DNA of 6,412 nt, from contig CALARM010001098.1 in assembly GCA_937888925.1 (NCBI GenBank), positions 1 through 6,412 of the forward strand, read 5' to 3'. This DNA comes from an uncultured Synergistia bacterium. GTDB taxonomy: Bacteria > Eremiobacterota > SpSt-956 > JAKJGF01. The notes beneath the pieces were generated by a model. The model made no database searches, was not told where the DNA came from, and saw only the letters and a program-made list of their open reading frames with translations. This document shows positions 1 to 4,109 of the stretch, piece after piece (positions within the stretch are counted from its first letter, which is position 1; every line of letters begins with the position of its first letter). The position numbers were made by a program, and so were the translations under genes.

Positions 1-1597
1 TTAAAACCTGACTAAAACACTCTGAAGCAAGTTCCCATTTCTCTGCCTTCAAAAAGTAATTTCCCGTTTCTATATATTCTTCTACTTTTATATCTTTATT
101 TTCTGCCAGTTTATCGAGTATTTCTTTCGAAGAATTATAATCTTTTTTATCCATATATAACTCTAAAAGTTTTTCCGATGCTTTTTTCTTATCTTTCGTA
201 AGGACAGCACATTCCACTGCTTTCTTATAATAGTCTATGGCACTGTTCGGGTCTGAAATAGAAAGAGGATTTTTATTGCTATCAAATGCAATATCTGCAA
301 GGGCAAAAAGGGCTTTTATATTTTTTTCATCCAGTTTTAATACCTTCTCATAGGCCTCTTTTGCTGTTCTATACTGTTTATCACCAAAATCCTTATCTCC
401 AATAGCAAGGTAACGGGCAGGATTATTGTAGTGATTTTTTGCAAGAACTCCTCCTACCAGGAAAACAAGAACAATAGCAATCACTGCAGGTATTAAGAAT
501 TTATTGCCTTCTTTCTTTTTTTCAGGAACTTTATAAGTGCCTGAAGAGACTGTATTATAATGGGAAATCTCTTCCTTTTTTATTGTTTTCAAATGATCAG
601 GCTCAGGTAATGAAACAGATTTCACAGGAGTTGCTTCATAAGGAACAGTATCTGACTGACTTACCTTATATGGCACAGTCGGTTCTGAAACATCTTTACC
701 AATATTATCAAGGGCATTCTTCATATGTGCGGCACTTTGATATCTGTCTGAAGCATTCACAGAAAGAGCACACATTACTATATCATCAAGTTCCTGTGAT
801 ACACGGGGCTTATGGCTTCTTACAGGGCTGAAATCTCCCGGTATTACAGGAACTATTCCTGTAAGGAGACAGTGCATGGTAGCTCCAAGACAATATATAT
901 CAGAACGGATTTCAGGTTTTCCCAGAAGAAGTTCTTTAGGAGCAAAAGCAGGCGTCCCTATACCGGTTTTTGTTGTGTCGCTTTCAGGGTTTATACTTCT
1001 TGCTATGCCGAAATCTATAAGCATTATCTTATTATCAGAAGCACGGATCATTACATTGCCAGGCTTTAAGTCTCTGTATACTATAGGAGGATCCTGGCTG
1101 TGAAGATAGTAAAGAACATCAAGTATTTCTTTTGTCCATTCTATGACAGATTCCTCCGGCACTCCTTCTGTACCGTATTGCCTCATAACAGTATCAAGGT
1201 CATTGCCCTTTACATATTCCATTACAAGGTAATAACGGCCTCCTGATACGAAATAATCCTTTACAGTGGGAAGATTTGGATGTTTCAATGTATGAAGCAT
1301 CTGGGCTTCTTCCATAAATCTGTCTATAAAATACTGTCTGTTGTCTGTGTCTGTGGAAAGTTCGAGCATTTCTTTTACTGCACAGGGGATTTTTTTGAAT
1401 TTATGATCCAGAGCTTCATAGACTGCCCCCATACCGCCGGATTTTATGAGTCTTTTTATTTCATAGCGGTTTTCAAGCATAATGCCTTCCATAAGGGTAC
1501 CTTTTGCAGTTGTGGCTATCACTTCTCCCCCGCAGCCTTTGCAGAATTTTGCAGAGTTACTGTTCTGATAACCGCATTTTTCACAGAATATGGCCAT
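1..1597 (-). CDS. Zinc-ribbon Ser/Thr protein kinase with transmembrane segment and TPR region (3' end beyond window)
   Basis: 532 codons are visible and the frame is still open at base 1, so the C-terminus is missing. Order of parts: zinc ribbon with C5xxC8 and C19xxC22; Hanks-type kinase domain about 45-297; linker 298-365 with TVPY twice (307 and 317); one transmembrane helix about 366-386; then TPR-like helices from about 392 to the edge. Kinase residues seen: glycine-rich loop SGGMG at 53-57, VAIK-type lysine K75, helix-C glutamate E97, catalytic loop YRDLKPGN at 174-181 (D176, N181), DFG at 195-197, and GTPAFAPKE at 214-222 in place of the usual APE. Catalytic residues are intact, so an active kinase is expected. 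The first loop glycine is replaced by K52 and HRD reads YRD. ATG at 1597 is chosen because GGAGGAA (1610-1604) lies 6 nt upstream. The topology puts the kinase in the cytoplasm and the TPRs across the membrane. Substrate unknown. Confidence 0.93.
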   Translation of the reverse strand, partial: MAIFCEKCGYQNSNSAKFCKGCGGEVIATTAKGTLMEGIMLENRYEIKRLIKSGGMGAVYEALDHKFKKIPCAVKEMLELSTDTDNRQYFIDRFMEEAQMLHTLKHPNLPTVKDYFVSGGRYYLVMEYVKGNDLDTVMRQYGTEGVPEESVIEWTKEILDVLYYLHSQDPPIVYRDLKPGNVMIRASDNKIMLIDFGIARSINPESDTTKTGIGTPAFAPKELLLGKPEIRSDIYCLGATMHCLLTGIVPVIPGDFSPVRSHKPRVSQELDDIVMCALSVNASDRYQSAAHMKNALDNIGKDVSEPTVPYKVSQSDTVPYEATPVKSVSLPEPDHLKTIKKEEISHYNTVSSGTYKVPEKKKEGNKFLIPAVIAIVLVFLVGGVLAKNHYNNPARYLAIGDKDFGDKQYRTAKEAYEKVLKLDEKNIKALFALADIAFDSNKNPLSISDPNSAIDYYKKAVECAVLTKDKKKASEKLLELYMDKKDYNSSKEILDKLAENKDIKVEEYIETGNYFLKAEKWELASECFSQVL

Positions 1598-1603
1598 AAT
1601 ATG

Positions 1604-1610
1604 TTCCTCC
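1604..1610 (-). promoter_or_regulatory. Shine-Dalgarno site of the kinase gene
   Basis: On the minus strand GGAGGAA lies 6 nt before the ATG at 1597. It is a near-perfect anti-16S match and fixes the kinase start just ahead of the zinc-ribbon cysteines. Confidence 0.85.
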
Positions 1611-1622
1611 AACAAACAGACA

Positions 1623-1637
1623 TGACCGGAGCGGTCA
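1623..1637. repeat. Perfect inverted repeat in the kinase leader
   Basis: Arms TGACCG (1623-1628) and CGGTCA (1632-1637) flank a 3-nt centre. The dyad lies 13 nt upstream of the kinase Shine-Dalgarno site. It could be an operator half-site pair or a small leader hairpin. No regulator can be named from sequence. Confidence 0.45.
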
Positions 1638-1714
1638 CAACCAGATATGAAAATAACAGACAGTGAAGCATAAAACTTCATCATTTTCATATAAAATATT
1701 TATATATAATTCTA

Positions 1715-1736
1715 CAGGGAAAGGAGGATTTCCCTG
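1715..1736. repeat. 8-bp perfect hairpin with GGAGGA loop
   Basis: CAGGGAAA (1715-1722) and TTTCCCTG (1729-1736) pair perfectly around the hexaloop GGAGGA on the plus strand. No T-run follows on either strand, so it is not a standard intrinsic terminator. It sits between the divergent kinase and the plus-strand gene fragment. No open frame follows the GGAGGA closely enough to call it a ribosome binding site. Confidence 0.5.
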
Positions 1737-1765
1737 CCATATTATTAAAAATTTCTGTCTTTTCT

Positions 1766-1808
1766 GTCTGAACTCGAACAGGTCGGATTAACGGATAGGT
1801 CGGATAAA
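1766..1808. repeat. CGGAT-family intergenic repeat, copy A
   Basis: GGTCGGAT occurs twice here (1781 and 1798). The 15-mer ACGGATAGGTCGGAT at 1791-1805 recurs exactly at 5827-5841 and 5925-5939. The adjoining GTCTGAACTCG (1766-1776) is the reverse complement of bases at about 5913-5923. It is therefore a rearranged copy of the cluster at the right of the window. Confidence 0.65.
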
Positions 1809-1871
1809 GGCAATTTTTCCAACACAGATACAGGCAAACAGAAGATAACTGCAGCAATTACAGGTTAATTA

Positions 1872-1880
1872 TGATATAAT
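1872..1880 (+). promoter_or_regulatory. Extended -10 promoter upstream of the gene fragment
   Basis: TGATATAAT is a consensus TGn plus TATAAT element. The surrounding 12-mer TTATGATATAAT (1869-1880) is repeated exactly at 4072-4083 before the AAA/nuclease gene. By normal spacing transcription would begin at about 1887, on the A of an ATG, giving a leaderless start. No clear -35 box is seen. Confidence 0.55.
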
Positions 1881-1886
1881 TTAATT

Positions 1887-1988
1887 ATGAAAGAATACCC
1901 TAAAGAAATAAAAATTCAGTGGCATGCTTATTTTGCTCAGGTAATGGAGAAAGTCTGCACCATGAAGATAATGTCAGAAAATTACTGA
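1887..1988 (+). pseudogene. N-terminal fragment of a broken gene
   Basis: ATG at 1887 opens a 33-codon frame (MKEYPKEIKIQWHAYF...) ending at TGA 1986-1988. From memory, a start like PKEIKIQWH resembles a family of clostridial-type hypothetical proteins related to Rpn/PD-(D/E)XK nucleases, normally about 250-300 residues. That assignment needs a search. The longer frame that continues downstream is shifted and begins inside this one at 1904. The simplest reading is an internal deletion that removed the nuclease core and changed frame. There is no Shine-Dalgarno site, and the predicted transcript start coincides with the ATG. Confidence 0.45.
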
Positions 1989-2365
1989 TAAAATCTCTGG
2001 AAAAACCAGAAGATGCAAAGGATTATCATCAGGAGATGATCTTTCTATATAATAAACTTTACAGGGAGGTGTTAATAATGAAACTGTTAAATCCTTTTGA
2101 AGCCGGATGTGATGAACAGGGACTAAAAGAACTTATACTTGAAGAACCTCTGGGAGGATTATTAATTAAATATAAAGATGAAATTATTAATAAAATAGGT
2201 GAAGACGAGATTATTAATAAACTGGGAGAAGATAAGATTATTAATAAACTGGGAGAAGATAAGATTATTAATAAACTGGGAGAAGATAAGATTGCAAAAG
2301 CTCTTTTAAATAAAATTGGCAAGCAAAAACTTCTGGAATTACTTGATAAATTTGACTCTGAATAG
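1919..2365 (+). CDS. Small hypothetical protein with 9-residue tandem repeats, probably the C-terminal remnant of a larger protein
   Basis: The full open stretch is 148 codons from a GTG at 1919 with no ribosome binding site. A better start is ATG 2078 (M54), with GGAGGT at 2065-2070 and 7-nt spacing, giving a 95-residue product that begins MKLLNPFEAG. Residues 54-86 form a mixed acidic and hydrophobic helix-like segment. Residues 87-125 are four 9-residue units of the form D-[EK]-I-I-N-K-[IL]-G-E plus a partial fifth, followed by an amphipathic tail rich in Lys and Leu. The repeats predict a continuous helical or coiled rod. I recognise no enzyme motif. Upstream codons (EDNVRKLLIKSLEKPEDAK) also look like real coding sequence, which supports descent from a longer gene whose N-terminus is the fragment at 1887. 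Whether the 95-residue product is made is open. Confidence 0.55.
   Translation: MACLFCSGNGESLHHEDNVRKLLIKSLEKPEDAKDYHQEMIFLYNKLYREVLIMKLLNPFEAGCDEQGLKELILEEPLGGLLIKYKDEIINKIGEDEIINKLGEDKIINKLGEDKIINKLGEDKIAKALLNKIGKQKLLELLDKFDSE
2065..2070 (+). promoter_or_regulatory. Internal Shine-Dalgarno site before ATG 2078
   Basis: GGAGGT lies 7 nt before ATG 2078 inside the 148-codon frame. It is the only good ribosome binding site in this gene and favours the short 95-residue form. Confidence 0.5.
2177..2293 (+). repeat. 27-bp in-frame tandem repeat, 4.3 copies
   Basis: Units start at 2177, 2204, 2231 and 2258, with a partial unit at 2285-2293. Units 3 and 4 are identical, unit 2 differs slightly and unit 1 most. 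This suggests recent expansion at the 3' side. Each unit encodes nine residues and preserves frame. Confidence 0.9.
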
Positions 2366-2537
2366 ACTTGACCGGGATTGATAAATGAAAAACCGAAAAA
2401 CCCTCCTGCATCTTTCGAGCTTTTTTCATAAAGCCTACTAAAAACAGAAAGGGCATTTTTCTTCGTCCGGCCACTGGCCGGCCAGGGATAATCGGCCTGG
2501 ACAAAGCATGTTTGCACTGGAGTAAAATCCGTAAACC
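2366..2537. other. Intergenic spacer between convergent genes
   Basis: The left half (2366-2460) is AT-rich with no hairpin-plus-T-run terminator I can support for either strand. The right half (2461-2537) is clearly more GC-rich and continues the unusual composition of the 3' end of the neighbouring FGE gene. It holds the palindromes listed separately. Confidence 0.6.
2467..2500. repeat. Nested GC-rich palindromes downstream of the FGE gene
   Basis: Three overlapping dyads occur: CCGGCC/GGCCGG (2467-2472 and 2476-2481, 3-nt centre); the perfect 12-bp palindrome CTGGCCGGCCAG (2474-2485); and CCAGG/CCTGG (2482-2486 and 2496-2500). No T-run follows on either strand, so a simple terminator is unlikely. 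They start about 38 nt past the stop codon of the minus-strand FGE gene. A hairpin or cruciform in that position is known for some DGR targets (established for the Bordetella phage system). The link here is inference. Confidence 0.5.
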
Positions 2538-3923
2538 TTACTCTTCTGGCAGGTAGCATGTGCTCAACAGGCGAAAGCCCAGGTTGTTGTTGCGGTTGTC
2601 CGGCGTGTTGCCGAACCGTCTGGCAGACCGGCAGTAATCGGGACCGCTGTCCCAACAGCCGCCGCGTATAACCCGGTACGAGCCTGAACCAGGACCAGCA
2701 GGATTACTCAACGGACTCTGAGAATAATAACTATTACTATAACAGTCACTGCACCACTCCCATACATTTCCACTCATATCAAACAAACCCCACGCATTCG
2801 GACTCTTCTGACCCACTGGATGTACCTGACCGCCGGAATTATTACCATACCAGCAATAACTATCATTCATACTATCTCCCCAGTAATATGCTGTACTACT
2901 ACCGGCACGACATGCATACTCCCACTCAGCCTCTGTAGGCAGACGATATGTCTTTCCTGTCCTGCCGCTTAACCACCGGCAATATCCAACCGCATCATCC
3001 CAGCTCACACGCTCTATCGGATAACTTCTATCTGACCAATTACCCTGATGACCGGAATCATACATAGAATACTCACGATTCGTTACCTCATATTTTCCCA
3101 TATAAAAACTGCTCACTGTTACACTGTGAACCGGACTTTCATCACCACCATTATTACTACCCATCTGAAACGTTCCGCCATCTATATACACCATGTCAAA
3201 ATTTACTCCACTACCTGTCTCTGTATAAGACTTTCCTCCCGACACACTCACAGATACCGGAGTCGGAGTCACTGCCGCCTGTTTTGCCAGAACTTCCGCC
3301 GCTGCCTTCTTTCCTATAGCTTCTTTATTATTCGGATCTATTACAAGAACTGCTTCATAAAGAGTTACTGCATTATCATATTCTCCCTTTTCATAGCAAC
3401 CATTCGCCTTCTTCATCAACTCAGAAACCTTGCTGTTATCCACTGCTACTGGAGTAGGAGTCGGCTGGCTGTTCATTGCACTGTCACATTCCTTTATTCG
3501 ATCCTTCGCATCACTATCTGAGGGATTTATTTCCAGAACACGGTTAAAACACTTTTTCGCTTCACCATATTTCTTTAAATACATTAAAGACAGTCCCTTG
3601 TTGTAATAGGCTTTATCATAATCACCTTTCTTGCTTATTGCCTGATTATATACCTCAAGAGATCGTTCCACATAATATGTATTATTTCCGCTCTTTCCCA
3701 TATTATATAAGGCATAACCCTTGTTATTCAATAACTGAGGAACTCCAGGATCTAACTCAAGAGCCTTATTAAAACAATTTAAAGCCTCCTCGTATTTCCC
3801 CTTCTCAAGTAAACTCAATCCCTCTTTATTCCATTCTTTCGCATTCTTTCCACTTACCATTATTGAGGTCAAAAAAGTCACTACTATCATTACTATCAGT
3901 ACTACAGATAATCTCAATCTCAT
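2538..3923 (-). CDS. Exported TPR protein with C-terminal FGE-sulfatase (C-type-lectin fold) domain; candidate DGR target
   Basis: 461 residues from ATG 3923. AGGAG at 3935-3931 is 7 nt upstream, which rules out the TTG two codons earlier (only 1 nt from the site). Residues 1-25 are a signal peptide or membrane anchor (MRLRLS then a hydrophobic run). TPRs occupy about 28-145 and, after a PTPTP linker (154-158), about 166-200; a second TPTP linker (219-222) leads to the FGE-sulfatase domain, about 242-453. Family landmarks include GGTFQMGS, RLPTEAEWEYACRAG, GLFDMSGNVWEWCSD and the terminal NLGFRL. In true formylglycine-generating enzymes two cysteines lie five residues apart after the GG of the C-terminal motif; here these positions are S426 and C431. 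The catalytic pair is broken, so a binding role is more likely than sulfatase activation. The last ~50 codons are GC-rich and resemble a DGR variable region. The next minus-strand gene to the right is a paralogue. Confidence 0.92.
   Translation of the reverse strand: MRLRLSVVLIVMIVVTFLTSIMVSGKNAKEWNKEGLSLLEKGKYEEALNCFNKALELDPGVPQLLNNKGYALYNMGKSGNNTYYVERSLEVYNQAISKKGDYDKAYYNKGLSLMYLKKYGEAKKCFNRVLEINPSDSDAKDRIKECDSAMNSQPTPTPVAVDNSKVSELMKKANGCYEKGEYDNAVTLYEAVLVIDPNNKEAIGKKAAAEVLAKQAAVTPTPVSVSVSGGKSYTETGSGVNFDMVYIDGGTFQMGSNNGGDESPVHSVTVSSFYMGKYEVTNREYSMYDSGHQGNWSDRSYPIERVSWDDAVGYCRWLSGRTGKTYRLPTEAEWEYACRAGSSTAYYWGDSMNDSYCWYGNNSGGQVHPVGQKSPNAWGLFDMSGNVWEWCSDCYSNSYYSQSPLSNPAGPGSGSYRVIRGGCWDSGPDYCRSARRFGNTPDNRNNNLGFRLLSTCYLPEE
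2541..2690 (-). other. Candidate DGR variable region (3' end of the TPR-FGE gene)
   Basis: The segment encodes RVIRGGCWDSGPDYCRSARR followed by FGNTPDNRNNNLGFRL. DGR target proteins with an FGE/C-lectin domain are known to end in a motif of the type RGGSW...CRSA.R....PDNRNNN.GFR. At the positions that vary in that family the codons here are GAC, AGC, GGT, GAT, TAC, TTC, GGC and AAC, all of NNC/NNT form, as expected when AAC/AAT template codons are mutated at adenines. Bases 2541-2700 are about 61% GC (98/160 counted) against 40% in 2701-2760 (24/60). Variable codons span about 2583-2657. No template repeat is present in this window. Confidence 0.6.
2743..2974 (-). repeat. Paralogous direct repeat, copy 1 (FGE core)
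   Basis: This 232-bp block aligns without gaps to 6181-6412 (offset 3438). At the low-coordinate end 48 of 49 bases are identical. The encoded proteins match at about 58 of 75 positions. Similarity collapses below 2743, that is, in the C-terminal part of the proteins. Confidence 0.85.
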
Positions 3924-3930
3924 TGACAAA

Positions 3931-3935
3931 CTCCT
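3931..3935 (-). promoter_or_regulatory. Shine-Dalgarno site of the TPR-FGE gene
   Basis: AGGAG on the minus strand, 7 nt before ATG 3923. It decides that start over the TTG at 3929, which is too close for initiation. Confidence 0.8.
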
Positions 3936-3990
3936 CTCTATTTTTTTCTCTCTTATTCGTCAAACAGGGCTTTTATCCTTTGTCTTACTC

Positions 3991-4028
3991 ACAGATTGAC
4001 ACGGATTAATGGATTTCACGGATTTTTA
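3991..4028. repeat. ACGGATT-type intergenic repeat
   Basis: The core ACGGATT or a close variant recurs about every 8-10 bases (ACAGATT, ACGGATT, ATGGATT, ACGGATT). It lies in the divergent spacer between the TPR-FGE gene and the AAA/nuclease gene. It is related in core to the CGGAT cluster at 5819-5967 but organised differently. Similar GGATT-rich spacers are, from memory, scattered in many bacterial genomes; their function is unknown. Confidence 0.5.
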
Positions 4029-4074
4029 TAGGCACTTTTTACTGCCCTTTTCCATACAATATTAGTAAAATTTA

Positions 4075-4083
4075 TGATATAAT
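4075..4083 (+). promoter_or_regulatory. Extended -10 promoter of the AAA/nuclease gene
   Basis: TGATATAAT matches the extended -10 consensus. Transcription would start at about 4090 and give a ~20-nt leader carrying the GAGGGAG ribosome binding site. No good -35 box is seen at 16-18 nt spacing, which is usual for extended -10 promoters. Confidence 0.6.
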
Positions 4084-4096
4084 AAAAATAAAATCA

Positions 4097-4103
4097 GAGG
4101 GAG
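4097..4103 (+). promoter_or_regulatory. Shine-Dalgarno site of the AAA/nuclease gene
   Basis: GAGGGAG precedes ATG 4110 by 6 nt and fits the start expected for the family (MKKIPYGISDF). Confidence 0.7.
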
Positions 4104-4109
4104 AAGAAT

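Noticed and set aside
583..1666. Four plus-strand open frames across the kinase region
   Set aside because: All are antisense to the kinase, whose catalytic motifs are unmistakable on the minus strand.
2380..2450. Intrinsic terminator between the convergent genes
   Set aside because: T-runs are present (CTTTTTTC, CATTTTTC) but no stem of more than 3-4 bp precedes them.
2059..2655. 198-codon minus-strand open frame overlapping the repeat gene and the end of the FGE gene
   Set aside because: Its translation is the antisense of the 27-bp repeats (SSPSLLIIL iterations) and a shifted frame of the FGE tail. It has no ribosome binding site.
3048..3521. 157-codon plus-strand open frame
   Set aside because: It lies wholly antisense to the well-supported TPR-FGE gene and has no family motif or ribosome binding site.
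4026..4062. Promoter for the TPR-FGE gene (TGGAAA, 18 nt, TATAAA on the minus strand)
   Set aside because: The -35 match is only 4 of 6 in AT-rich DNA, too weak to list as a feature.
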